From: Clostridia bacterium | GTDB lineage: Bacteria; Bacillota; Clostridia; CAKSNL01; HGM11501 | Assembly: GCA_030535815.1 (NCBI GenBank) | Contig: JAUNRD010000078.1 | Location: 1-7,568, forward strand | DNA length: 7,568 bases | Direction of reading: 5' to 3' | Part shown: in pieces, positions 1 to 7,322 of the stretch | Numbering within the stretch: the first letter of the stretch is position 1 | Layout of the letters: every line of letters begins with the position of its first letter | Notes under the pieces: generated by a model | The model's database searches: none | What the model was told of the DNA's origin: nothing | Seen by the model: the letters and a program-made list of their open reading frames with translations, nothing else | Translations under genes and position numbers: made by a program

Positions 1-256
1 ATGCCTTTTCGAGTTCTGATTTTTTATCTTCGGGCATAGCCGACCATACGGCTGCAGCGGTATCACTGAATGCGCCGCCCATACCGCCATAGGTCTGAAG
101 CTCAACATCGCTGTGAATGTTAATAAGACGAGATTCAACATCTCCCGGATGGCCCTGTTCTTCTATTATATCGGTATTTTTATACTGCATATTATCTTCA
201 ACGGTTTTCGTAAGTCTCTTACCGCTTTGATCGGTAACATAAAAAGTAGCTTTCAT
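1..256 (-). CDS. GH30-family glycoside hydrolase (glucosylceramidase-like), N-terminal 85 residues, truncated by window edge
   Basis: This is the start of a minus-strand gene that runs off the left edge. Translation from the ATG at 256-254 stays open for 85 codons. Residues 57-68 read GGMGGAFSDTAA, followed by VWSAMPEDKK. This matches the signature at the start of the GH30 (beta/alpha)8 barrel, where family members carry a G-G-A-F-T-[DE]-A-A-type motif. GH30 enzymes are retaining beta-glycosidases (glucosylceramidase, beta-glucosidase, beta-1,6-glucanase, xylanase or beta-xylosidase types); the two catalytic glutamates lie beyond the window, so the substrate cannot be assigned. A GGAG ribosome binding site (complement of 265-268) sits 8 nt before the ATG. 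The first residues (MKATFYVTDQSGK) are not a signal peptide, which suggests a cytosolic enzyme. It starts 20 bp after the GH92 stop and is probably co-transcribed with it. The family call is fairly safe, the substrate is unknown. Confidence 0.8.
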   Translation of the reverse strand, partial: MKATFYVTDQSGKRLTKTVEDNMQYKNTDIIEEQGHPGDVESRLINIHSDVELQTYGGMGGAFSDTAAAVWSAMPEDKKSELEKA

Positions 257-276
257 TTAATCAACTCCATTGTGTT

Positions 277-2370
277 TTATTTCATCTTGAATTCCAGTTT
301 TCCGCCTTGCATAAGTTCTTTTGCAGAAAGGGTATAGTTTTCGATTGTTTTTCCGTTAAAGGCAATGGATTCAACCTGATAATTTTCAGGTGATAAATTA
401 TCTGCAGTAATGAAAAGATCTTTTCCGCTTGAAAGCTTTATTTCGGCTTTTTTAATATGAGGAGAGCCCAACAGGAATTCTCCGGTACCCGGAACAGGGA
501 AGAGACCGAGAGCATTCCATACAAAGCAGGCAGAAAGTCCGCCGGAATCATTATTTCCGGGAAGTCCGCCTTTGCCGGTTTTATAAGAGTCAGTAACGCA
601 CGCGTGGATTATTTCACATAATCTGTCGTGCCTTCCTGCATATATGTATGCATATGGTGCTTCTAAGTCACATTCGTTATTAAAGCCCTGGAAACGGTGG
701 TAAGCAGTTTCTGATATTTCCCTGTCAGCACCCTGATGTGTTATCTGTTTAAGACTTTCTTTTCCAAATCCGAAAAAGTCATCAAGGAGTCCGGAAAAGC
801 TTTCCTTTCCGCCTGCAAGCTTTACACGCTCATCCATATATTTATGAAGTCTGAAGGAGTAGGTGTAACGGTCACCTTCGTAATATATCGAATTTTCGGT
901 TAAAAGTCCGTCTTTTTTATCATATGCATTAATCCAGTTTGATGCAAGGTGCAAAAGTTCGGTTTTAAGTGATTCATCATCTGTAATATCAAAAGTACAT
1001 ATGCAGGCATCTGCCATATCAAGTATATGAGTCGCCCTTTCAAAAGTACCGTTTTTAATAAAGTCTTTATTTGAGTCAAGCGAAAGCTCACGTCTTATAC
1101 AATCTGTAACAGTTTTTTTGTCAATTCCTTTTACCCCATAGTGGCAGGCATTAAGAAGAGTTATGATTCCCAGCATCTTTGCCTGCTCTTCGCAAGGGAA
1201 TTTGTCGGCAAGAACTATGGAGCAGGGGATTCTTCCTAAGGTTTCGCTTGTATTAATCAGTGCTTTTGCAATCTTTTCAGCCATATCGGGATAAAATGCC
1301 ATGATAAGCGGAAGGGATGTTTTATACTGATCCCACAGCGTAGCAAAATCCGTTACGAGCTCATTTTTTATTCCAAGTAGCTCTTCTCCCGACATATCTA
1401 CAGGTTTAATAAGACTGTGATAAAGGTTTGAATAAAACTTCTCTTTTAACTCTTCATCGTCAGTTTCTATGGCTATCCTTGAAAGATGTCCGTTCCATGT
1501 ATTATAGGCATTTTCTGCCGCTTCTGAAAATGATTCCGTGCTGTTATTTATATTTTCAAGAGCTTTGGCAGAGCTTATTGTAGAATAAGAAACTTTTAAG
1601 GTGATTTCATCTCCCTCGAAATCGAAAACCGCACCGAAGCTTTCGGATACATCACTGACAGATAAGGAATCAGAAATTGTTTCGCATAAATTTTCAAACA
1701 GCTCACATCTTACATAGCGGCCTTCTGCTTTAACGGCAAAATAAAGCTTTACTCCGGAAAGCACCGCTTCAAAGAGAACCTCACCTTTCTGAGTAAGTTT
1801 CAGGGATGCATCTTCTATCGAAGAGTTATATGCTGTCCCTAATTTCTTTAATATGCCGTTATTGGAAAAATCAACTGCAACACGCCCGCGCGGATTTTTG
1901 AATTTATACAAATGATAAGCTGTCGAACTGTTTACGGTTAAAGAGCAGGAAACATCATTGAAATCCGTTGAATAGAAGCCGGGAACGGCTTTTTCGTTTG
2001 TGTTTTCGTGAAATTCCGTTATATTCTTTATATCTCCGTAAAACGGCGTTACTATTGCGTAGTTATAATAAAATCCGATTGCTCCGGTACCGGACTGATG
2101 CAGATGGGAAAAGCCTCGTATCATCTGCTTTTCACTTATCTTATATATACCTCCGCAGGAATTGGGGCAATGGTTGCCGTAGCCTGTAGGATATCCGCCG
2201 CTATATGCTCCTGCCGACATCTTGCCGAAGGGAAGCACGGCGTGGGGAGTGGTGTTTCCGCATATTGCCTTTATATAAAACCATTTTGAAGCAGGACCGT
2301 TTTCGGGGAAATGATCAACTTCACCATTACCGTAAAATACATCGGCATAGCGGCAAAAATCTTTTTCCAT
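277..2370 (-). CDS. GH92-family glycoside hydrolase (putative alpha-mannosidase), divergent, no signal peptide
   Basis: A complete 697-residue protein in the usual GH92 size range. GH92 enzymes are Ca2+-dependent, inverting exo-alpha-mannosidases with an N-terminal beta-sandwich and a C-terminal (alpha/alpha)6 barrel. Recognisable family blocks, in order: GNTTPHAVLPFG (38-49), RGFSHLHQSGTG (85-96), TLWDQYKTSLPL (344-355), YYEGDRYTYSF (496-506, likely holding the catalytic acid as E498), NNEC (564-567), and GGLPGNNDSGG (601-611, likely holding the catalytic base aspartate D608) followed by a WNALGLFPV block. Several blocks depart from the common consensus; for example GNEP is replaced by NNEC, and a GQMSAW-like stretch by GGLSAC. 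The start is supported by AAAGGAGT (complement of 2379-2386) and a strong promoter just upstream. The N-terminus (MEKDFCRYADVFYG) lacks a hydrophobic segment, so the enzyme is probably cytosolic. It is the first gene of an operon with the GH30 gene. The family call is strong; linkage specificity, and even mannose as substrate, are inferred. Confidence 0.9.
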   Translation of the reverse strand: MEKDFCRYADVFYGNGEVDHFPENGPASKWFYIKAICGNTTPHAVLPFGKMSAGAYSGGYPTGYGNHCPNSCGGIYKISEKQMIRGFSHLHQSGTGAIGFYYNYAIVTPFYGDIKNITEFHENTNEKAVPGFYSTDFNDVSCSLTVNSSTAYHLYKFKNPRGRVAVDFSNNGILKKLGTAYNSSIEDASLKLTQKGEVLFEAVLSGVKLYFAVKAEGRYVRCELFENLCETISDSLSVSDVSESFGAVFDFEGDEITLKVSYSTISSAKALENINNSTESFSEAAENAYNTWNGHLSRIAIETDDEELKEKFYSNLYHSLIKPVDMSGEELLGIKNELVTDFATLWDQYKTSLPLIMAFYPDMAEKIAKALINTSETLGRIPCSIVLADKFPCEEQAKMLGIITLLNACHYGVKGIDKKTVTDCIRRELSLDSNKDFIKNGTFERATHILDMADACICTFDITDDESLKTELLHLASNWINAYDKKDGLLTENSIYYEGDRYTYSFRLHKYMDERVKLAGGKESFSGLLDDFFGFGKESLKQITHQGADREISETAYHRFQGFNNECDLEAPYAYIYAGRHDRLCEIIHACVTDSYKTGKGGLPGNNDSGGLSACFVWNALGLFPVPGTGEFLLGSPHIKKAEIKLSSGKDLFITADNLSPENYQVESIAFNGKTIENYTLSAKELMQGGKLEFKMK

Positions 2371-2397
2371 ATTAAAACACTCCTTTTTGTTTTTTAC

Positions 2398-2426
2398 ATT
2401 ATAGCATCTGAATAATTAAAAATCAA
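2398..2426 (-). promoter_or_regulatory. Sigma-A-type promoter for the GH92-GH30 operon
   Basis: On the minus strand a -35 box TTGATT (complement of 2421-2426) is followed by exactly 17 nt and a perfect -10 box TATAAT (complement of 2398-2403). The bases just before the -10 box are TGC, giving an extended -10 element. Transcription would begin near 2391, leaving a leader of about 20 nt that contains the ribosome binding site of the GH92 gene. No clear operator overlaps it. Confidence 0.85.
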
Positions 2427-2459
2427 CTGAAAAATAATTTATTATTATCATAAAATAGC
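2427..2459. promoter_or_regulatory. AT-rich spacer between back-to-back promoters, possible shared UP element
   Basis: These 33 bp separate the -35 boxes of the two divergent promoters and consist almost entirely of A and T. AT-rich DNA directly upstream of a -35 box can bind the RNA polymerase alpha C-terminal domain, and here the same stretch lies upstream of both promoters. That role is inferred from position and composition only. Confidence 0.4.
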
Positions 2460-2488
2460 TTGAAATAAATGTAAATGTGTGGTATACT
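2460..2488 (+). promoter_or_regulatory. Sigma-A-type promoter for the transketolase genes
   Basis: A -35 box TTGAAA (2460-2465) is separated by 17 nt from a -10 box TATACT (2483-2488). TGG immediately before the -10 box makes it an extended -10 element. Transcription should begin near 2495, giving a leader of roughly 32 nt. The promoter rules out translation starting at 2479, because that codon would lie upstream of the transcript. Confidence 0.8.
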
Positions 2489-2510
2489 TGTTATCGAAAT
2501 ACATATGCGA

Positions 2511-2517
2511 GAAGGAG
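2511..2517 (+). promoter_or_regulatory. Ribosome binding site that fixes a TTG start for transketolase subunit N
   Basis: GAAGGAG lies 9 nt before the in-frame TTG at 2527, a normal spacing. No in-frame ATG occurs at a suitable distance. The only nearby ATG (2505) is in another frame and upstream of this site. The site therefore supports TTG as the initiation codon. Confidence 0.8.
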
Positions 2518-2526
2518 CGGTTTGAA

Positions 2527-3357
2527 TTGCAGAACAGAGAACTTGAAAAAATAGCATACAACATTAGAAAAAACGCTGTAACGGCAGTATATCATGCGGC
2601 AGCCGGCCACCCGGGCGGTTCGCTTTCCATAGCTGACCTTATGGCGGTTCTTTATTTTGAGGAAATGAACATTGATCCTGAAAATCCCAAGAAGGAGGAA
2701 AGGGACAGATTTGTTCTTTCAAAGGGACATTGCAGCCCCGCTCTTTTCGGCGCACTTGGAGAGAGAGGCTTTTTCCCTAAGGAAGACCTTAAAACCTTCC
2801 GTCATACAGACAGTTACCTTCAGGGACATCCCGATATGAAAGGTGTTCCCGGTGTTGATATGTCAACAGGCTCACTTGGTATGGGTGTTTCTGCCGCTTG
2901 CGGTATGGCGCTTTCCGGCAAGATTTATAAAAACGATTACAGAGTATATGCCGTACTTGGTGACGGTGAAATCGAAGAAGGTCAGGTATGGGAAGCGGCA
3001 ATGTACGCAAGCCATTATAAGCTTGATAATCTTTGCATCTTTGTTGACGTAAACGGCCTTCAGATTGACGGTGCAACAAAGGACGTTATGAATTCTGCTC
3101 CCATTGATAAGAAGTACGAAGCTTTCGGCTGGAATGTGGTTGTAATTGACGGTCATAACTATGACGAGATAAGAGCGGCTATTAAAAATGCTAAAGAAAC
3201 CAAGGACAAGCCCACTGCGGTTATTATGAATACCACAAAGGGCAAGGGTGTATCCTATATGGAAAATTCCGTTGAATGGCACGGAAAAGCGCCCAACGAA
3301 GAACAGTACAACACAGCAATACAAGAGCTTGATGCATATCTTGCAAAGCTTAACTAA
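2527..3357 (+). CDS. Transketolase, N-terminal (ThDP pyrophosphate-binding) subunit
   Basis: Half of a split transketolase; with the next gene it transfers two-carbon ketol units between sugar phosphates in the non-oxidative pentose phosphate pathway, in the cytosol. From the TTG start the product has 276 residues, normal for this subunit. Visible motifs: GHPGGSLS at 27-34; LSKGH at 64-68; QGHP at 99-102; the ThDP/metal motif beginning GDGEIEEG at 145 and ending VNG at 175-177; and WHGKAP at 251-256. By alignment with E. coli TktA, D146 and N176 should bind the metal, E151 should contact the partner subunit's active site, and H252 is an active-site histidine. TTG is preferred because GAAGGAG lies 9 nt upstream and a promoter occupies 2460-2488; a longer reading from GTG 2479 would begin inside that promoter. 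The stop is 15 bp before the partner gene. Split transketolases can also act on unusual sugars such as apulose 4-phosphate, but nothing nearby suggests this. Confidence 0.93.
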   Translation: MQNRELEKIAYNIRKNAVTAVYHAAAGHPGGSLSIADLMAVLYFEEMNIDPENPKKEERDRFVLSKGHCSPALFGALGERGFFPKEDLKTFRHTDSYLQGHPDMKGVPGVDMSTGSLGMGVSAACGMALSGKIYKNDYRVYAVLGDGEIEEGQVWEAAMYASHYKLDNLCIFVDVNGLQIDGATKDVMNSAPIDKKYEAFGWNVVVIDGHNYDEIRAAIKNAKETKDKPTAVIMNTTKGKGVSYMENSVEWHGKAPNEEQYNTAIQELDAYLAKLN

Positions 3358-3372
3358 AGGAGGGGAAGGATA

Positions 3373-4308
3373 ATGGCTAAAAAGGCAACAAGAGAAGCTT
3401 ACGGTGAGGCTTTAAGAGAATTCGCCGAGAAGTATGACTACGTGGTTTTGGATGCTGACCTTGCAGAAGCAACAAAAACCGGTATTTTCAAAAAGGCTTA
3501 TCCTGACCGTTTCTTTGATACGGGTATCGCAGAAGCAAATATGATAAGCGTTGCGGCAGGTATTGCTTCAACAGGGAAAACTGTTTTTGCAAGCTCCTTT
3601 GCAATGTTTGCGGCAGGAAGAGCATATGAGCAGATAAGAAACTCTGTTGGTTATCCTCATCTTAACGTAAAAATCGGTGCAACTCACGCCGGAATTACAG
3701 TTGGTGAAGACGGTGCAACACATCAGTGTCTTGAAGATATCGCTTTAATGCGTTCAATCCCCGGTATGGTTGTAATCAATCCTGCAGATGCAGTTGAAGC
3801 AAGAGCTGCAGTTGAATTTGCAATTCAGTACAAAGGTCCTGTTTACTTAAGATTCTGCCGTCTTGCATCAGAAGATATTTTTAATGCCGAAACCTATAAG
3901 TTTGAGCTTGGAAAGGCACAGGAGTTAAAGGAAGGAACAGATGTTACGATAATCACAACCGGTCTTATGGCAACAGCATCTTTGGAAGCTGCCGAATTAC
4001 TTAAAGCAGAAGGAATTTCTGCAAGAGTAATAAATATGGCATCGATAAAGCCTATCGACGAAGAAATTATCGTTAAGGCATCCAAAGAAACCGGAGCAAT
4101 CGTAACTGTTGAAGACCACAGCGTAATCGGCGGTCTCGGAACAGCGGTTGCGGATGTATTGGCTGAAAAAGCTCCTGCAATCCTTCGTAAAATCGGAGTA
4201 CAGGATAAGTTCGGCAGAAGCGGTAAGCCCGCAGAGCTGTTAAAGGTTTACGGTATGACAGCAGAAGATATTGCCGCTGCTGCAAAGGATGCAATAAATA
4301 ATAAATAA
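3373..4308 (+). CDS. Transketolase, C-terminal (pyrimidine-binding) subunit
   Basis: The second half of the split transketolase, 311 residues, the usual length. The pyrimidine-binding domain holds GIAEAN at 51-56, where E54 is the glutamate that activates the ThDP aminopyrimidine. SSFAMF at 74-79 forms part of the cofactor pocket. GEDGATHQ at 111-118 corresponds to the substrate-binding D469/H473 region of E. coli TktA (D113 and H117 here). A C-terminal transketolase domain follows from about residue 185 and includes VTVEDHSVIGGLG at 244-256. The ATG is preceded by AGGAGGGG (3358-3365) at good spacing. It lies 15 bp after the N-terminal subunit and is surely translated from the same mRNA; the two products form one active complex. 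The paralogous DXS, which uses the same fold, is a single long chain, so a split enzyme of this kind fits transketolase better. The hairpin just downstream may end or attenuate the transcript. Confidence 0.93.
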   Translation: MAKKATREAYGEALREFAEKYDYVVLDADLAEATKTGIFKKAYPDRFFDTGIAEANMISVAAGIASTGKTVFASSFAMFAAGRAYEQIRNSVGYPHLNVKIGATHAGITVGEDGATHQCLEDIALMRSIPGMVVINPADAVEARAAVEFAIQYKGPVYLRFCRLASEDIFNAETYKFELGKAQELKEGTDVTIITTGLMATASLEAAELLKAEGISARVINMASIKPIDEEIIVKASKETGAIVTVEDHSVIGGLGTAVADVLAEKAPAILRKIGVQDKFGRSGKPAELLKVYGMTAEDIAAAAKDAINNK

Positions 4309-4316
4309 TCTGGCTT

Positions 4317-4349
4317 TTACAGGGCTGTTTTATGCAGCCCTGTAATTTT
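4317..4349 (+). terminator. Hairpin with short T run, possible intrinsic terminator after the transketolase genes
   Basis: A perfect 11-bp inverted repeat (TTACAGGGCTG at 4317-4327 and its complement at 4335-4345) encloses a 7-nt loop, and TTTT follows at 4346-4349. Six of the eleven pairs are G-C. The stem begins 8 nt after the transketolase stop codon. The T run is short and interrupted (TTTTGCT), so termination may be partial and allow read-through into the helicase gene. On the opposite strand no T run follows the stem. Confidence 0.55.
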
Positions 4350-4380
4350 GCTAAAGTAACCCGAAAGGAAGAATATAAAA

Positions 4381-6570
4381 ATGAGCGAGCTACTTGCAGG
4401 ATTAAATCCTGAGCAGCATAAAGCGGTGACAGCTCCCGATGGCCCTCTTTTGATTTTAGCAGGTGCCGGAAGTGGCAAGACAAGGGTTTTAACACACCGC
4501 ATAGCATATTTACTTAACGAAAGAAATGTTTCTCCATACAGCATTCTTGCGATAACATTTACAAATAAAGCGGCGGCAGAAATGCGCGAGCGTCTCACAA
4601 AGCTCTGCGGAAGCGATGCAGACCTTATGTGGATAAAAACCTTCCACGGAGCCTGTCTTGCCATTTTGAGACGAAATGCCGAATATCTTGGTTATCGCCC
4701 GGGCTTTAATATTTACGACGATTCAGATCAGAAAACCGTTGTAAAGGAATGCATGAGAAGACTTAACATAGATTCAGATAAAATCCCCGTTAAAAACTGC
4801 TTATCTGTAATTTCTGATGCTAAAAACAAAATGATTACTCCCGAGGAGTTTTTAGCCGCATACGGAAATGACTATTTAAGAAGCATTTATATGAGGGTTT
4901 ATGCAGAATATCAGAAAACTCTCCTTTCCAATAACGCCATGGATTTTGACGATCTTATAATGTGCACCGTAAGGCTTTTTAAGGAAAATAAAGAGGTATT
5001 GGATTTTTACAGAAATAAATTCAAGTTCATATTGGTTGACGAATATCAGGATACAAACAACGCCCAGTATCAGCTTGTAAGCCTGCTCAGCAAAGAGCAC
5101 AGAAACATCTGCGTTGTCGGAGATGATGATCAGAGTATTTATAAATTCCGCGGTGCCGATATAAGAAATATTCTTGATTTTGAAAAGGAATTTACCGAGA
5201 CAACAACAATCCGTCTTGAACAGAATTACCGTTCAACTCAGAATATTTTAGATGCCGCAAACGGTGTAATTGAGCATAACACCGGAAGAAAGGGCAAAAA
5301 TCTCTGGACAGACGAAGGAAAGGGCGAGCTTATAAAGATTTATAAAGCCGATAACGAATATGCAGAAGCTGATTTTATAGCAGGAAAAATCAACGAACTT
5401 CGTAAAACCACCGCACTTTCCGATATGGTTGTACTTTTCAGAACAAACAATCAGTCCCGTGCGCTTGAAGAAAGATTCAGAATGTCCGGTATACCGCACA
5501 GACTTTTATCGGGCTTGCGCTTCTACGACCGAAAGGAAATAAAGGATATAATGGCATACCTTCATGTTATTGTAAATCCTGATGACGATGTAAGTGTAAA
5601 AAGAAGTATAAACGAGCCGAAAAGGGGAATAGGTAAGACTTCCATGGAAAAGGCTGACGAAATCGCTCACGAGCGAGGTATAAGCCTTTATGAAGCAATC
5701 GTTAACTATTCTTCGGAAATAGGCAAAAGCGGAGCTAAAATGCTTGAATACGCCTCTTTAATTGAAGAACTGAGGCAGGAAGCGGACACAATGAAGCTCG
5801 GCGAATTTGTCGAGAAGGTTATAAAGAAGACCGGCTATCTTGCGGCACTCGAGCTTAATGACGATGTTGAATCCAAATCAAGAATAGATAACTTAGGTGA
5901 ACTTATAAGCGGCGCAAAAAGCTTTGAGGAAAGCGAAGAGGATGCATCGCTCAGAAATTATGTGGACAGCATATCGCTTGTTTCAGATATAGATAACTAC
6001 GACGAAGATGAAGACAGTGTTACGCTTATGACCATACATATGGCTAAAGGCCTTGAATTCCCTGTTGTATTCATCGCAGGATGTGAGGACGGACTTTTTC
6101 CGAGCGAACGTTCAAAATACGAGGAAGACGGCATAGAAGAAGAAAGAAGACTTGCATATGTTGCCATAACAAGAGCAAAAAAAGAGCTTTTTATGACCTA
6201 TGCAAATCAGAGAAAGGTTTTCGGAAAAACAGAGTTTCACAAGCCTTCCATGTTCTTATCGGAAATCCCGGAAAAATGTAAGGATGATATAACTCCTAAG
6301 CCTAAATTCGGAGGATTTGATGTATCGGATTATACCTTTGGAGAACCTAAAGCACAAACCGTTAATTTCAAATCGTTTACACAAACTAAAACGTCGGCAC
6401 CTGTTAAATTTGATTTCGCGGTTGGTGACAGGGTTAAACACGGAAAATTCGGAGAAGGCACCGTTTTAGAAGCTCAGGCTGTCGGTAACGATATGAGGCT
6501 TAAGATTAACTTCGATGCCTTCGGTGAAAAAAATCTTATGGCAGTATATGCCAAGCTTACAAAGGTTTAA
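4381..6570 (+). CDS. pcrA: ATP-dependent DNA helicase, PcrA/UvrD family (SF1A)
   Basis: A 729-residue superfamily 1 3'-to-5' DNA helicase, within the usual length for PcrA. It unwinds DNA in nucleotide excision and other repair and clears RecA or stalled RNA polymerase from DNA. All helicase motifs are present: Q motif around LNPEQHKAV (8-16), Walker A AGAGSGKT (27-34), motif Ia AITFTNKAAAEM (57-68), motif II DEYQD (220-224), motif III GDDDQSIYKFRGAD (247-260), motif IV QNYRST (281-286), motif V TIHMAKGLEF (551-560) and motif VI YVAITRAK (593-600). A probably disordered linker (about 632-676) leads to a C-terminal Tudor-like domain (677-729, with VGDRVKHGKFGEGTV), the module by which PcrA/UvrD contacts RNA polymerase. 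AAAGGAAG (4364-4371) precedes the ATG. No good promoter is visible in the 72-bp gap, so transcription may come through the upstream hairpin. In many Firmicutes pcrA adjoins ligA; no ligA is present here. UvrD is the alternative name. Confidence 0.95.
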   Translation: MSELLAGLNPEQHKAVTAPDGPLLILAGAGSGKTRVLTHRIAYLLNERNVSPYSILAITFTNKAAAEMRERLTKLCGSDADLMWIKTFHGACLAILRRNAEYLGYRPGFNIYDDSDQKTVVKECMRRLNIDSDKIPVKNCLSVISDAKNKMITPEEFLAAYGNDYLRSIYMRVYAEYQKTLLSNNAMDFDDLIMCTVRLFKENKEVLDFYRNKFKFILVDEYQDTNNAQYQLVSLLSKEHRNICVVGDDDQSIYKFRGADIRNILDFEKEFTETTTIRLEQNYRSTQNILDAANGVIEHNTGRKGKNLWTDEGKGELIKIYKADNEYAEADFIAGKINELRKTTALSDMVVLFRTNNQSRALEERFRMSGIPHRLLSGLRFYDRKEIKDIMAYLHVIVNPDDDVSVKRSINEPKRGIGKTSMEKADEIAHERGISLYEAIVNYSSEIGKSGAKMLEYASLIEELRQEADTMKLGEFVEKVIKKTGYLAALELNDDVESKSRIDNLGELISGAKSFEESEEDASLRNYVDSISLVSDIDNYDEDEDSVTLMTIHMAKGLEFPVVFIAGCEDGLFPSERSKYEEDGIEEERRLAYVAITRAKKELFMTYANQRKVFGKTEFHKPSMFLSEIPEKCKDDITPKPKFGGFDVSDYTFGEPKAQTVNFKSFTQTKTSAPVKFDFAVGDRVKHGKFGEGTVLEAQAVGNDMRLKINFDAFGEKNLMAVYAKLTKV

Positions 6571-6586
6571 TTAAAGGAGAATTTTT

Positions 6587-7321
6587 ATGTACAGTGAATT
6601 TGCCGACATATATGACTCTCTTATGCAGGATGTTGAATATAAAAAATGGGCGGATTTTTTTGAGGAAATTTTCAAACGCTCAAATATCAAACCGGAGCTT
6701 GTACTTGACCTTGGATGCGGCACCGGAACTCTGACGAAAATAATGGCCGACAGAGGCTATGATATGACCGGTGTGGACTCTTCTTTTTCAATGCTAAACA
6801 AGGCGACAGAAAAGGGTGGAAATATCTTATACCTCAACCAGGATATGACGGAATTTGAGCTTTACGGGACCATGGGCGCCATAATTTCAACCCTTGATTC
6901 AATTAACTATATAACCGATGAAGAGTCTTTAGAAAAGGTATTTTCACTTGCACATAATTATCTTGATTACGACGGAGTGTTTGTATTCGACATAAACAGT
7001 CCCTATAAGCTTAAAAACGTCCTTGGAGGAAATACATATACCTACGACGAAAACGGCATTTTCTACACCTGGGAAAGCGTATATGATGAAGATGAAAAGC
7101 TTTGCGATTTCTATCTGACCTTTTTTGTTGAAGACGAAGAAGGAAAGTATACAAGGATTGACGAAGAGCAGACAGAGCGCGCCTGGGAGACAGATGAGCT
7201 TATAAAAATGCTTGAAAAAGCAGGCTTTTGCGACATAGAAGTCTTTGGCGATAAAGTATTTTCTACACCGACTGAAGATGAAGAACGCATCTTTATAAAG
7301 GCCGTAAAACGGGAGAAATAA
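6587..7321 (+). CDS. Class I SAM-dependent methyltransferase, substrate unknown
   Basis: A 244-residue cytosolic protein with a Rossmann-fold methyltransferase domain. Motif I, LDLGCGTG (40-47), forms the SAM-binding glycine loop. GVDSS (62-66) carries the acidic residue (D64) expected to bind the SAM ribose. QDM at 85-87 sits where the adenine-contacting motif usually lies. The stretch at about 98-112 (AIISTLDSINYITDE) and FDINSPYKL (134-142) resemble the YqeM-like small-molecule methyltransferases of Firmicutes. The C-terminal half, a beta-rich insert of about residues 150-195 followed by a final helix and strand, is typical of that group. AAAGGAG sits about 6 nt before the ATG. The gene lies 16 bp after pcrA and 1 bp before the flavoprotein gene, so it is probably part of the same operon. 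Substrate and role cannot be deduced from sequence or context. Confidence 0.88.
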   Translation: MYSEFADIYDSLMQDVEYKKWADFFEEIFKRSNIKPELVLDLGCGTGTLTKIMADRGYDMTGVDSSFSMLNKATEKGGNILYLNQDMTEFELYGTMGAIISTLDSINYITDEESLEKVFSLAHNYLDYDGVFVFDINSPYKLKNVLGGNTYTYDENGIFYTWESVYDEDEKLCDFYLTFFVEDEEGKYTRIDEEQTERAWETDELIKMLEKAGFCDIEVFGDKVFSTPTEDEERIFIKAVKREK

Positions 7322-7322
7322 T

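Noticed and set aside
113..337. Plus-strand 74-codon open frame
   Set aside because: It lies antisense across the GH30 start and the GH92 3' end, both supported by family motifs and ribosome binding sites. Its product resembles no family I recognise.
2428..2450. Fur-box-like or other dyad operator in the AT-rich spacer
   Set aside because: One half (TGATAAT on the minus strand) matches a Fur half-site, but the other half matches poorly, and such matches are easily met by chance in DNA this AT-rich.
2872..3324. Minus-strand 150-codon open frame inside transketolase subunit N
   Set aside because: It is fully antisense to a well-conserved gene, has no convincing ribosome binding site, and its translation shows no recognisable domain.
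4316..4346. Possible pcrA promoter (TTTACA ... TGTAAT)
   Set aside because: The spacer would be 19 nt, the -10 box is weak, and both boxes fall in the arms of the hairpin, which explains the sequence better.
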